64,000 nt of DNA, taken from assembly GCF_950295315.1 (NCBI RefSeq), contig NC_080171.1:33410361-33474360 (forward strand), in the 5' to 3' direction. This stretch comes from Erinaceus europaeus. Its lineage: Eukaryota > Chordata > Mammalia > Eulipotyphla > Erinaceidae. Positions 10,397 to 21,060 of the stretch are shown piece by piece (the stretch's first letter is position 1; each line of letters starts with the position of its first letter). Made by a program: the position numbers and the translations under genes. The notes under the pieces were generated by a model. The model had not been told where the DNA came from, did not search any database, and worked only from the letters and a program-made list of their open reading frames with translations.

Positions 10397-10770
10397 TGAC
10401 AGCTGGGTGGTGGTGTACCTGGCTGAGCACATATGTTACTATGTAAAAGATTTGAGTTCAAGCCCCTTGCCCCCACCTGCAAAAGGGAAGTTTCACAAGT
10501 GGGGAGGTAGTGTTGCAGATATCTATCTATCTATCTCTCCACTTCTTTCTTCTCTTTAAAAATATTTTATATAGTCATTCATTTATTTGACAGAGACAGA
10601 GAGAGACCAAGGTGGAAGGGGCAGATGGGGAAAGAGAAAGAGGGACACTTGCTTGTTTCACTGGGGGCTTGAACCAGGTGACTGTAACATGTGCACTCAA
10701 CCAAGTGTACCACTAACCATCTCCCCCTCAATTTCTCTGTCCTATCAAATACAATAAAATATTTTAATAA
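10397..10770 (+). mobile_element. S2 SINE carrying a nested S2
   Basis: The head GGGTGGTGGTGTACCTGGCTGAGC and B box GAGTTCAAGCCCC are followed by TATCTATCTATC. A minus-strand S2 then interrupts it, and the element resumes at TCAATTTCTCTGTCCTATCAAATAC with an A-rich end. Confidence 0.8.
10568..10728 (-). mobile_element. S2 SINE nested in S2
   Basis: Plus-strand ATTTGACAGAGACAGAGAGAG, GGGGGCTTGAACCAGGTG (reverse B box) and GTGCACTCAACCAAGTGTACCAC (reverse head) give a head-inward SINE inside its own relative. This one must be younger than the host copy. Confidence 0.8.
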
Positions 10771-10909
10771 ATGCAAGCACATATAAGTTATGACACAACT
10801 ATAAGGACCAAAGTGTTACTACTGTTACTCATTTAAGTTTAGAAATAAGTTGAGGAATGCCCTGAAATGAATGTAAACCATCAAAAAGATAGTCATTACT
10901 ACTTATCTG

Positions 10910-11172
10910 GGGGTCAGGCAGTAGCACAGCAGGTTAGGAACACATGGAGCTAAGCGCAAGGACTGGCATAAGGATCTGGGTTTGAGCCCCCAGTTCCCCA
11001 ACTGTGTGTGGGGGGGGTCGCTTCACAGGTGGTGAAGCAGGTCTGCAGTGTCTATCTTTCTCTCCCCCTCTCTGTCTTCCCCTCCTCTCTCCATTTCTTT
11101 CTGTCCTATCCAACAACGACAGCATCAATATCAACAACAATAATAACTACAATAATAAAATAATGATAATAA
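10910..11172 (+). mobile_element. S1 SINE, short form
   Basis: Full head (GGGTCAGGCAGTAGCACAGC), B box GGTTTGAGCCCCC, pyrimidine stretch and (AAT/AAC)n tail, with no 3' module. A perfect 12-bp duplication, ACTACTTATCTG, lies at 10898-10909 and 11173-11184. Confidence 0.92.
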
Positions 11173-11184
11173 ACTACTTATCTG

Positions 11185-13116
11185 CATGAATGATGATTTC
11201 CATGTAGAAATGCTAAACCAACCCTCACAACTATGGACATCTAATCTTTTATAAAGGGTCACAAATTATTAAATCAAAGAAGAAGGCTCTCTCTTCAATT
11301 AATTGTGCTGGGAAAAACTGGGTTGAAACATGCAAGAGAATGAAAATGAACCATTTTATCTCACCAGAAAAGAAAACTAACTCTAAATGGATAAGGATCT
11401 AGATGTTAGACCAGAAACAATCAAATACTTAGAAGACAACATTGGTGGAACACTTTCCCACCTAAACCTCAAGGACATCTTTGATGATACAAACCCAATT
11501 GCAAGGAAGACTAAATCAGAAACAAATCAATGGGACTACATCAAATTGAAAAGCTTCTGCACAGCCTAAGAAACTATCACACAAACAAGGAGACACCTCA
11601 CAGAATGGGAGAAGATCTTCACATGCCATACATCAAACAAGAGACTGATAACCAAAACATACAAAGAGCTCAGCAAACTTAGCACCAAGAAAGCAAATGA
11701 CCCCATCCAAAAATGGGCAGAGGATATGAACAAAACATTCACTTCAGAGGAGATCCAAAAGGCTAACAAACACATAAAAAATTGCTCCAGGTCATTCATT
11801 GTCAGGGAAATGCAAATAAGGACAAAATTGAGATACCACCTCACTCCTGTGAGAATAGCATACATCAAAAAGGACAACAGCAACAAATGCTGGAGACGAT
11901 GTGGGGAAAAAAGAACCCTTCTGCACTGCTGGTGGGAATACCAATTGGTCCAATCTCTGTGGAAAGCAGTCTGGAAAACTCTCACAAGGCTAGACATGGA
12001 CCTTCCATATGGCCCAGTAATTCCTCTCCTGGGGATATACCCAAGGACTCCCTAACACACAACCAAAAAGATATGTGCACACCTATGTTCATAGCAGCAC
12101 AATTCATAATAGCTAAAACCTGGAAGCAACCCAGGTGCCCAACCACAGATGAGTGGCTTAGAAAGCTGTGGTATATATACACAATGGAATACTACGCAGC
12201 TATTAAGAACAATGAACCCACTTTCTCTGACCCATCTTGGATGGAGCTAGAAGGAATTATGTTAAGTGAGCTAAGTCAGAAAGATAAAGATGAGTATGGG
12301 ATGATCCCACTCATAAACAGAAGTTGAGAAAGAAGAACAGAGAGGGAAACAAACTCAAAGCAGGATTTCACTAAATTTGGAGTAGGGCACCAAAGTAAAA
12401 GGGTAAGGGTGTATGTTCCGCTTCATGGGGTGGGCGAGAAGGGGAGGGGGGTGGAATGGGACACAGTCTTTTGGTGGTGAGAATGGTGTTTATGTAAACG
12501 CCTATTAATCTGCGGCCATATAAATCGCTATTTAATTAATATGTGAGGGGAAAAACTGATTGAATGTCTCAAACATTTTAATGCACAGACCATAGGCTGA
12601 GTCTTTGATATGTTGTCTCTCCTAAAAGCAAAGTACACAAGAACATGCAGAGAATACCCCCCAACACCTCATCTGCACTATTCCAGTCTTTAGGTCCATG
12701 ATTGTTCAACAGTTTGTTTGGCTTTGTATGTTAACTCTCTTTTCAGCCACCAGGTTCCGGATGCCAACAAGATGCTGACCAGAATTCCCTGGACAGACAA
12801 CCCCATCAATATGTGCTGGAGCTCTGCTTCCTCAGAGCCCCACACTACTACGGAAAGAGAGAGGCAGACTGGGAGTATGGATCGACCAGTCAATGCACAT
12901 GTTCAGCAGGAAAGCAATTACAGAAGCCAGACCTTCCACCCTCTGCAACCCACAACGACCCTGGATCCATACTCCCAGAGATAGAGAATGGGAAGGATGG
13001 GAAGGCTATCAGGGGAGGGGATGGGATATGGAGATTGGGTTATGGGAATTGTGGAACCGTACCCCTCTTATTCTATGGTCTTATTAATGTCTCCTTTCTT
13101 AAATAAAAATTTAAAA
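11185..13116 (+). mobile_element. L1u, 5'-truncated, with ORF2 end and short 3' UTR
   Basis: About 1.1 kb of ORF2 is followed from 12328 by the L1u 3' UTR: G-rich GGCGAGAAGGGGAGGGGGGTGG, TAATTAATATG, then the terminal CAGCCACCAGGTTCC to CCCCTCTTATTC blocks and an AAATAAAAA tail. Against the copy at 25.4-28.0 kb roughly 1.1 kb of the UTR middle is missing (jump near 12640). This is therefore either an internal deletion or a short-UTR subfamily. It is the only copy here with readable ORF2 protein and it anchors the identity of all 3'-UTR-only copies. Confidence 0.9.
11211..12327 (+). pseudogene. L1 ORF2 C-terminal fragment, broken
   Basis: This encodes the end of the L1 endonuclease/reverse transcriptase protein, downstream of the catalytic domains, so it cannot act alone. 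Family landmarks in order are LKSFCTA, REMQI, RYHLTPVRIAYIKK, LLHCWW, PLLGIYP, MFIAAQFIIAKTW and YTMEYYAAIKN. The C-terminal cysteine motif (C-x3-C-x7-H-x4-C in L1) is visible as CWRRC...H, but its last Cys is Tyr. The frame is broken by a stop right after FCTA (11567-11569) and by a shift near 12040, where one A of the usual PK codons is missing. After the shift the reading resumes one frame over to a stop near 12325. Confidence 0.92.
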
Positions 13117-13324
13117 AAAGAAATGGTGAGAGGAGGGGAAAGCAGAGAGAGGGAGAGAAAAATAGATACCTGCAGACCTGCTTTACCTACCTGCAGACCT
13201 GCTTCACCACTTGTGAAGCAACTCCTCTGCAGGGGGGAGCCAGGGGCTCAAACCAGGATCCTTACGCCAGTCCTTGTGCTTTGCAGCATGTGTGCTTAAC
13301 TCGCTGCACTACTGCCTGACTCCT
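13117..13324 (-). mobile_element. S1 SINE with small internal duplication
   Basis: Reverse S1 abutting the L1u tail: GAGAGGAGGGGAAAGCAGAGAG, then CTGCAGACCTGCTT twice (13170-13203, a local tandem duplication), GGGGCTCAAACCAGGATCC (reverse B box) and CTTAACTCGCTGCACTACTGCC (reverse head). Confidence 0.88.
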
Positions 13325-13704
13325 GATTTTTGTAAATTTTAATAATTATCTGTGGATACCATATGGGATAAGAGCTCTATAAAGTTTTAACATATTTTTA
13401 CACCTTATATATCTTTATAATAGAAACAAAAAATCTTGGAGCATAATTTTCCTTAGAACTTTGTAGACATTGACTATTTCCATGAAAATTTCTGCAGTTA
13501 TTCTTAGTTATCCCTTCTTATTTAATAATATCTTCATTTTGAGAGATCATGGGATAGAGAAAGAGACTGCCTGGAACTGCTATAGTAAGCTGGAGCCAGG
13601 ATGTTTTTATCATCTTCCAATCAGTGCAAATAACAAAGTTACATCTCCATATACATATGTAAGCTTGGCAAAGCTGTATCTGTAAGATATAAAAGCCTAT
13701 GGCT
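13325..13704. other. unique sequence, nothing recognised
   Basis: AT-rich; no repeat or gene signal recognised. Confidence 0.4.
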
Positions 13705-13800
13705 TTGCATTTCAGTTTCATAAAAGAGAAATTTAGAGAGATTCAATTATTTTTCAAGGTTACACAGACAACAAATAGGATTTTTGCAGAAATAGGATCC
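13705..13800 (-). mobile_element. MIR-like fragment
   Basis: TTTCATAAAAGAGAAATTTAGAGAG and CAAGGTTACACAGACAACAAATAGG resemble the antisense MIR core (TTGCCCAAGGTCACACAGC). Confidence 0.5.
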
Positions 13801-14029
13801 CCCCCAACAACCTTGGTATTTATTTGTTTACTTTAGAAGCAGCAGCAATTCTTTCCCTAAAGTGACATCTTGTAAGAATTCTATAATACAGATCATTTGG
13901 AATTTCTTTTAATTTTATAAATAGTATTTAAATTTAAAACATTCACTATTATAAAAAAAAGCCTATCCAGGAGAACAATGAGGCTCTTTTCAACAGTATC
14001 AACATTTGCATTGTGATCAAGCTGCCAAA

Positions 14030-14215
14030 AGCCGTGTCTAGCAATTACAGAAACCAGATCTTCCACCTTCTGTATAAAGAATTTTGGTCTATTGTTCCCA
14101 AAAGGGTAAGTGTTAGGGGAAGATGACCAAAGGACTCTGAACTCCAATTCCATCAGGACCCACAGAGTAGTAGATGTGACTTAGAAAAGAAGAGGAGGGA
14201 GGACGATAGAAAAAA
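14030..14215 (+). mobile_element. L1 3'-end fragment, related to L1u
   Basis: AGCAATTACAGAAACCAGATC, CCACCTTCTGTATAAAGAATTTTGG and AGTGTTAGGGGAAGATGACC match the alternative L1 end also found at 57.7-57.9 kb and, reversed, near 52.5 kb. Confidence 0.75.
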
Positions 14216-14231
14216 AAAAATGAGTAAAGAC

Positions 14232-14256
<25 letters not shown>
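14232..14256. repeat. (GATA)n microsatellite
   Basis: About six GATA units just beyond the L1 A-rich tail. Confidence 0.95.
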
Positions 14257-14259
<3 letters not shown>

Positions 14260-14263
<4 letters not shown>

Positions 14264-15429
14264 TTTAGTTGTACAAAGTTGGAACACATAAGCTTAATGA
14301 AAGAAAACAAAAACTGTCTTTTATAGTCTAGAGCCGTGATAACTCTGATGAGAAATTTTAAAGGGACACTTTAGGGAGTTGAATATTAATGTTAAGGAAA
14401 GATTTATCTAAAATTCATCAATTGCTTGAGTTCATATTATTTGCCTTTCTCACTAGAACACAATGCCAGTATGTCTAGCATGTTGTATAATAAATGTTAA
14501 CAATGGCTATTTTTAGATGTGAAATTTTAATGTTTTTTTACTTTGTATAGTTTTAGCCTTGATTGACATTTTTGTAATAAACATTTCTTTTTATAAAAAC
14601 AATTATCCATTAAAAATAGATGCTTCAATAAAGATTCAAAAGAATAAGGAAACAAAAATAAGGTACAATAACAAATAAGACTATAAAATTGGAATCACTT
14701 TATAGTAATAAGAAAAACATGTATACATTGGAATAAGCTTTAAAATACATTTAAAAAATGAAAAGTAGTCTTATTAAAGCTTTTTATTGAAGCTTCTGGT
14801 ATATTTTTAACAATTTAATTGCATGTGTTCTGAATTGTTTTACTAGGAACAGACCTTTCCTGCAACCAATCATTCTTACTCTGGCTGACACGAGAAGTGA
14901 ACTAATTACTTTGGCCTTTCATGACAAGTAGTAACCTAAGCAATTGAAAGAGCCTGTTTAGTTTGAAGAAGCAATGCTTTTGAGTTGAGGTTAAGTGGAC
15001 AGATCCCTTAGTGCAGTAGCTCCTGGGGTGACTTTATTTATTTATCTGTTTACTTATTTTTGGAGAAGAGTCCTCTGCAGGGTTGAGACGTCAGTATGAT
15101 AGACCCATGTGTATTGAGAATAGAGAGAGATCTCACTACCTAGAGAGTCTCAGGCAGTTCCATGACATTTTGAACTATTGTCTGGGTTTACCAACAAAGA
15201 ACATAAATGTGTATGTCAACAGGGAAGAAACTTAACTGTGTGTGAGATTATTCCTGGAAAAAGTTTTAGATGTTTTGTTTGTGATTTCTAGTTCTCTTTT
15301 GGTACTTTAAGAGCATCTATAAAAGGACTTCTTTAGCACTGTCCCTCATTAATTCCATCCGCCATCCCTTTGCTTATCTCCTACCTTAGCTTAGAATAAT
15401 TTTCTGCCATCCTATCTCTTAATATGCTC
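14260..15429. other. unique sequence, possible conserved part near 14.8-14.95 kb
   Basis: No repeats recognised. 14820-14960 is compositionally balanced and includes CTAATTACTTTGGCC, a homeodomain-type TAATTA core. No coding signal. Confidence 0.35.
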
Positions 15430-15700
15430 TAAGTTCACTTCAAAATTCAAGATCAAAATTAATGCCACATCACCCAGGAAACCTTCCTTGTGTCCTAGCT
15501 AGAAATAATCTTCCTTTTCTTAATTCTCCCATATCACTTCCACTCCTAATTAATTTACATGATAATGTAATTTTTACCTTTTCTAATATATCACAAACAA
15601 CTTAAAGGCAAGATTCAAGGCCACATCTCCCACCTCAGTCTAGGGCTTGGAGTATGACTTCTACATAGAGACACTATGTAAATGTATAAGTGAGCTATCT
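15430..15700 (+). mobile_element. L2 3'-region fragment
   Basis: CACCCAGGAAACCTTCCTTGTG, CCATATCACTTCCACTCC, ACAACTTAAAGGCAAGATTC and AGGGCTTGGAGTATGACTTC follow the order of the L2 3' end (AGGAAGCCTTCCCTG, GCACTTATCAC, GAGGGCAGGGAC, GTGCCTGGCACA). Confidence 0.6.
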
Positions 15701-15742
15701 ACAGAATATGTCCATGCACAAAGTTTGTAGAACTTTACTCAA

Positions 15743-15960
15743 TAAAATATATTCTGGCCAGCAACATAGCTCACCTGGGACAGTGCCTTCTTTGATGTGG
15801 GGTTCAAGCCTGGCTCCCCTAGCAAACAGAGGAAGCTTCAATGCAATGGTGTTTCCTTATCTTCCTCTGTCTGTTTCCTCCTTTCTCTCTCTGCAAAAGT
15901 TGACCCAGAGCAGTGATGTCCCAGCAAGTAAGGCTGACAAAACCTGCATAATCTGCTCCT
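15743..15960 (+). mobile_element. S5 SINE
   Basis: CATAGCTCACCTGGGACAGTG, GGGTTCAAGCCTGGCTCC, AGGAAGCTTCAATGCAATGGTG and TGACCCAGAGCAGTGATGTCCCAGCAA give a tRNA-like head, pyrimidine middle and tail module shared with the copies at 16.8 and 59.5 kb. Confidence 0.7.
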
Positions 15961-15998
15961 TTTTAGAATGCTCACAATGAGTGTTAAAAATTCTGGGG

Positions 15999-16305
15999 GT
16001 TGGGGGGAGTTGGACTGTAGCGCAACAGGTGAAGCCAGCGGGTTAAGCGCACGTGGCACAAAGCGCAAGGACCTGCCTAAGAATCCAGGTTTGAGCCCCC
16101 CCCCCCTACCCGCAGCAGGTCGCTTCACAGGCGGTGAAGCAGGTCTGCAGGTGTCTATCTTACTCTCCCCCCTCTGTCTTCTCCTCCTCTCTCCATTTCT
16201 CTCTGCCCTATCCAACAACAATGACATCAATAACAACAACAATAATAATAACTACAACAATAAAACAACAAGGGCAACAAAAGGGAGAGAAAAAGCAAAT
16301 AAAAA
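15999..16305 (+). mobile_element. S1 SINE, short form
   Basis: Head TGGACTGTAGCGCAACAGG followed by an inserted GTGAAGCCA, then AGCGGGTTAAGCGC. The B-box region has a run of about 11 C. The tail ACAAGGGCAACAAAAGGG is intact. TTCTGGG-type repeats at both edges suggest a duplication. Confidence 0.88.
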
Positions 16306-16342
16306 AAAGTTCTGGGAAGTCTAACGATGAAGAAAGTTATTT

Positions 16343-16560
16343 TAGAGGGCCTGGTGGTAGTGCACCCAGTAGAGCGCACACACTGCCATGAGTAAGGAAC
16401 CAAGTTTGAGCCCCCACTCCCCTCCTGCAAGGTGTGTGTGGGGGGGAGCCTCACAAGTAGTGAAGCAGTGCTGGTATTTCACTTTCTCTCTCATTCTCTA
16501 CCTCACATCCCTCTCTCAATTTCTCTCTGTCTTTATCCAATAAATTTTAAAAAATTAAAA
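16343..16560 (+). mobile_element. S2 SINE
   Basis: GGGCCTGGTGGTAGTGCACCC head, GTTTGAGCCCCCACTCCC B box, GAGCCTCACAAGTAGTGAAGC middle and ATCCAATAAATTTTAAAA end. Confidence 0.85.
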
Positions 16561-16825
16561 GAAACTTATTTTACTCCAGTTCCAAATCAACCACAGAATT
16601 CCATTACAAGTTTCTAATCCATCTAAATTCACAGGACTTTTCAAACATGAAATACAACTACAGTTCCAGTGTCTAGTTCTGTTGTTTTTTGAGGTCCAAG
16701 GTAGAAAACCTTTTTTGAATCTCCCTCCAGATCATATGTGATCTTTACCATCATTAAATATTTAGAACTCTTCATGTGGATTATTAACCTAGTTTACTGT
16801 GTGTCTCTTAAAAGTTAGCAAACTA

Positions 16826-17005
16826 AGCAGGCAAGATAACTCACCAAGATAACATGCCTGCTTTGTCATGCACATGACCCAGGTTGGAGTCGGGCCTCCA
16901 CTACACTGTAGGAAGCTTCAGTGCTGTGTTACCTTTCTTTCTTTCCCTCTAGACGGAGTCTCTCTGTCTCTGTTGGCAGTGAAGCCCCATGACAACAAAA
17001 ATTGA
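16826..17005 (+). mobile_element. S5 SINE
   Basis: GGCAAGATAACTCACCAAGATAAC, CCCAGGTTGGAGTCGG, AGGAAGCTTCAGTGCTGTG and a GCAGTGAAGCCCCATGACAAC tail. Confidence 0.7.
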
Positions 17006-17339
17006 AATTGGCAAACTTGAGGTCAGAAACTCTAATATGTCTTTGAATCTTTCATCATATCTTTCCAGTTAGAAGTGCCTAAGAGGTGTATATTGAAATA
17101 CTAAATAATACATCAATAAGCCTTCAAAGAAGTAACTATGGAAAATCATCTTAAACAATTTATGCAGGACCAAGAAGTGGCAAACTTGCTTAAACACAAA
17201 CATTATCATGTGCAAAAAAATGAAAACCTATATACTGTATAACCCTTTGATACCATTATTACAGATTATAAACTAATATGTACCTCCTCGAGTTATGCAA
17301 CACATACTGGCTCTTCTCCAAATAAACAGTTGTTCATTT
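17006..17339. other. unique sequence, nothing recognised
   Basis: AT-rich; no repeat or gene recognised. Confidence 0.4.
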
Positions 17340-17500
17340 TTCTTTTTTATATTTTACTTATATATTTTAATGAGAGTGAGAGAGAGGAGAGCACTACTCA
17401 GTTCTGGTTTATGATGTGCTGGGTATGGAATTCGGGACCTCCGAGAATTAGGCATGAAAGCCTTTTGCACAACCATTATGCTGCCTGCCCAGCCCTTGAT
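17340..17500 (-). mobile_element. S4 SINE
   Basis: Reverse of the S4 family: GAGAGCACTACTCAGTTCTGG, GGAATTCGGGACCTCCGAG, GGCATGAAAGCCTTTTGCACAACC, then the reverse head ATGCTGCCTGCCCAGCCC. Confidence 0.75.
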
Positions 17501-17759
17501 CATCTTTCTTATGTATTAAGAAGACCTCCCCATACCTTTTCTACTACAATTCTTAGTTTCTCATTGCTTCGGTTCGACTACAGATAAGTAAATGTGTTCA
17601 CACATATTAAATTTGGCCAATTTGAATATTTTCTTTTAAAAAATTAACCCAGGGAAGCCCATATTTGATAATCTATAGATAAAAGAAAAAGCATATCATT
17701 TTCTAATCCAAGGTGCTTATGGTACACATAAATGAAGTGAGTATCCTAATAACCTTTCT

Positions 17760-17922
17760 TTTTTTAAATTTTTTTTTTATTTAAGAAAGGATTAATTAAC
17801 AAAACCATAGGGTAGGAGGGGTAAAACTCCACACAATTCCCACCACCCAATCTCCATATCCTACCCCCTCCCCTGATAGCTTTCCCATTCTCTATCCCTC
17901 TGGGAGGATGGACCCAGGGTCA
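17760..17922 (-). mobile_element. 163-bp L1u insertion, perfect 15-bp duplication
   Basis: Minus-strand L1u terminal 163 bp (AACAAAACCATAGGGTAGG, CACACAATTCCCACCACC, GGACCCAGGGTCA). A perfect duplication, CCTAATAACCTTTCT, lies at 17745-17759 and 17923-17937. It is a clean 5'-truncated insertion, little diverged from the other terminal copies. Confidence 0.93.
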
Positions 17923-17937
17923 CCTAATAACCTTTCT

Positions 17938-19719
17938 ATAAGTAAAATCGGCTATTTGACTTATTTTATCTATAGGCTTCTCATTTTTCTTTTAAGTATC
18001 TACAGCCTCCCAAGAAATGTTGACCTCTGAGATTCCTTCAAGATCTTCTTTGGACTTTTAATATCTGTCATTAGTATTTTCCGGGATAACTACAACGATC
18101 ACATTTGAAATCCTATTAGTGAGGGTGTCAGCAGTACACTTGGCCTTTAAAACGAACTTAATATACAGTCTGGTGAATGTGAATGTAGGAGCTGAATCCT
18201 CATTCCTTGCTCTCACAGGGTCTGAATCCTCTCACCGCTGCAGCTGTGCCCAGTCTGTGTTTAAGCAGGCAAAAACTCCAACTGAAAATCTGCCTTCTCC
18301 TATTTCTCTCCCACCTAGATTTAATTCACCACAGCCTATTCGAATGACAAATGAAAGTTTTAAATTCTAGGCATTGAAAGGTATTTGGACTATAGTGTGC
18401 TCTTTCCCAGTGCATTTCAACTGAAGAATCCCATTTCATTTTAAGCCAGGGAAATAAAAAACTACAGTGATTAAAACTCTTGAGATTCAGATCAACTTTT
18501 AAGGAGGCACTGAATCTTTTTAACATCTGCTTCTTTCCCACCAAAGGTAATACATCTTTAAATAATCTGTAAGTGAGTTAGAACTGCCACACAGTTATTG
18601 AGAGCTCTCCTTCAGTAAATAGGGGCTGCAGGCTTCATATTTCAGACAGCTGTCATCCATTAAGTATTTTAATATTGAGGGGAATTAACTTTCATATCAA
18701 TAGCAATGATGAAAAAAAAATTCTTGTGTGTCACCAGGGCAGACAATGTCAGTACATAACTTGTCATTTTCTAATTCAGTGCTTCCATTTGATTTGGAAT
18801 TAGAACTAGACCTCAGAAACTAGAGCTGCAACATCCTCACACAGAGGCTGTTTTAAATTATGTGCAGCAAGTTTTTAAGCACATTAGCAACTAGAACAAG
18901 CTGTCCTCATGCTAACTGGCCTGGCTTTGTTCTTGATGGTGGAAAATCTCGCTTTAACTGCCCTCTAATTTGTTGCAGAATGCTACTGCACCAGCAGCTG
19001 CCTTGGCACAGGATTAAACACACAAGAAAACATTATTTTTCCACACAAATTATTAACAGTTCCAAAAGCCACAAAATCCTTTTTTTAAAAAAAAAAAAAA
19101 AAGTCTTTTCTTCTCTTCATCCCCTTTCTTTCCCCTTCCCCATAAAACAACCTGCAATAAATTACACTTCAGTGAGGCCTTTTGAGATGCCCTCATCACA
19201 CGCACTTTCAGTGTAAACATACAGAGGGGGCATTTTATTCTGGTTTTGATAAAACACAAAAGATTCAGAAATGGGGCAAAGGGAAACTTTCCACTGCACA
19301 TATAATAAATATGTCAATGAAAGAAGACTCCTGAGGGGCATGTACAGGGGACTGTTAGGAAGACCACTTGCCTACTACCACATTTGCTTGTTCAAAACTA
19401 CAGGAGGAAATAAATGCATAAAGTAAGCCTCCCTCTGTTCTAATCTTGGTCTGATTGGAGCTATTTCTGTGCAGCCATTAAACATCTTGCCAAAAGGAAG
19501 AATTGGCTTGATTGCTGCTTCAGAAGGGAATTTATTAATGATGTCTACAAATAATTATGAAGACAGTTGTTCCTGTCCTCATTGTCTTTATCTCCTGGTG
19601 AGTTTGCCATAGCTGATTTTTTTTTATTTAATTACAGTCATTTAGGAATATCCTGTAGAACTCTGAAGTCAGTGCATACTTATGTTGTAACTCTGTGGAA
19701 GGTGAAATAAAAAGACTTA
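17938..19719. other. 1.8-kb repeat-free block, candidate conserved non-coding element
   Basis: This is the longest stretch without recognisable repeats in the first half of the window. The part at 18560-19060 is dense in TAATT/AATTA cores (GGAATTAAC, CTAATTCAG, GGAATTAGAAC, CTCTAATTTG, AAATTATTAAC) and AGCTG/CAGCTG words, and 19440-19620 continues this style (TTTATTAATG, AATAATTATG). No convincing open frame or paired splice sites. Enhancer-type function is inference from composition and from the lack of insertions. Confidence 0.4.
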
Positions 19720-19908
19720 CTTTTTTTCATTTTTATTTTGAGAGAAGGGAGAAATTGAGAGAGGAGAGGGAGAGAGACGGAAAGGCACCTGAAGCACTGC
19801 TTTGCAACTCATGAAGCTTCTCCCCTGCAGGTGGGAGCCAGAGGCTTGAACCTGGGTCCCTGTGCATGGGAAGGTGTGTGCTCAACTGGGTGTGCCACTA
19901 CCCAAGCC
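19720..19908 (-). mobile_element. S2 SINE
   Basis: Reverse S2: GAGAGACGGAAAGGCACCTG, CATGAAGCTTCTCCCCTGCAG, GGCTTGAACCTGGGTCCC (reverse B box), GCTCAACTGGGTGTGCCACTACCC (reverse head). Confidence 0.85.
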
Positions 19909-19914
19909 TCATAA

Positions 19915-20247
19915 TGACTTTTTTATTTATTTATTTATTTATTTACTTATTTATTTATTTATCTATTTATTGCCTCTAGGGTTATCACCGGAACTGCACT
20001 ACGAATCCACTGCTCCTGGAACCGTTTTTTCCCAGTTTTTGTTGCCCTCGTTGTTGTTGTTATTGCTGTTGGATAGGACAGAGAGAAATTGAGTGAGGAA
20101 GGGAAGACAGACAGGGGGAGATAAAGATAGATATCTGTAAACCTGTTTCACAACTTGTGAAGCGAACCCTCCCTGCAGGTGGGGAGCAGGGCTGGAACCG
20201 AGATCCTAGCGCTTCCCGCCATGTGCTACTACCCAGCCCCCATAATA
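19915..20247 (-). mobile_element. S1 SINE with 3' module and (TTTA)n tail
   Basis: Reverse S1, full length: a (TTTA)n tail of about 55 bp, the 3' module (GGTTATCACCGGAACTGCAC, AATCCACTGCTCCTGGAA), TTGTTGCCCTCGTTGTTG, then the reverse head ACTACCCAGCCCCC. CATAATGACTT (left) and CATAATAACTT (right) mark its duplication. It sits directly between two S2 copies. Confidence 0.88.
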
Positions 20248-20267
20248 ACTTATTTTTAAAGGAAGGA

Positions 20268-20475
20268 AAGGTGGCCGGGTGGTGGAGTGCCTGGTTGAGC
20301 ACATGCTACAGTGCAAAAGGACCTGGGTTCCAGCCACTGGTCCCCACCTGCAGGGAAAAAGCTTTGCAAGGGGTGAAGCAGGGTTACAGATGTCTGTCTC
20401 CTTCCCTGTCTATCTCCCCTTCCTCTTGTTTCTGGGTGTCTCTAACAAATAAATATAGTAAAACTTAAATTTTTT
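20268..20475 (+). mobile_element. S2 SINE
   Basis: Head GTGGCCGGGTGGTGGAGTGCCTGG, B box GGGTTCCAGCCACTGGTCC (mutated), GAAAAAGCTTTGCAAGGGG middle and AATAAATATAG end. It forms the third member of a minus-minus-plus SINE trio. Confidence 0.85.
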
Positions 20476-20919
20476 TCTTAATTTGAAAAAAAAGGAAGGA
20501 CAGTAAAGAAGGTGGCTATCAACCCTTATTTAAGACAAGATGGTTTCCTATTCACTGTGAATTTAGAGGCCTTGTTCTCACAAGATATCTTTCCACAGAG
20601 ACCCAACTAATCACTGACTGCCATTTTTACTAGAAGAACAAAGCACCTGACTATCAATAATGATGTCTATTGAGTGAGCTCAGTGTCAGGTATCTGGAAA
20701 AGCAGCTTTCTGTGAACTAGACAGACAAACAAACAAAACACCTTACAAGAGAACTGATACTGACAATTTGGTTCTCAAAGAAGTTGAAATCACAGTTTAC
20801 TTCACTGATTTCAAGTTCCCATGACTCTCTAGGCAAAAGGGGGGCCTTATACTTTTTCCCTCCTGGAGTCAGGGCTTCACACATGTACATCGTCACCATT
20901 CCAAGGCGAATTTTTGTGA
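20476..20919. other. unique sequence with faint L2 similarity
   Basis: TTGAGTGAGCTCAGTGTCAGG near 20670 vaguely recalls antisense L2 (GAGCACCTACTATGTGCCAGG). Otherwise nothing recognised. Confidence 0.35.
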
Positions 20920-21060
20920 TTTATTTTTTATTTCAAAGAGAATGAAAGAGAGAGAGACCAGAGTGCCAGTGCTTCCTTAAACTTGGTACACACCCTACCT
21001 GGTGAGCTTTCTTCCACCACCACCCCCCCCCCATTCCTTAGTGAGTCTTCCACTCACTAA
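20920..21060 (-). mobile_element. S4 SINE, diverged
   Basis: AGAGAGAGACCAGAGTGCCAGTGC, then AACTTGGTACACACC and a CCACCACCACCCC run. It reads as a reverse S4 that has lost most of its head. Confidence 0.5.

Noticed and set aside
11566..11997. 143-codon minus-strand open frame
   Set aside because: Antisense of the L1 ORF2 fragment.
15838..16242. 134-codon minus-strand open frame
   Set aside because: It is made of S5 and S1 SINE sequence in reverse; no gene support.
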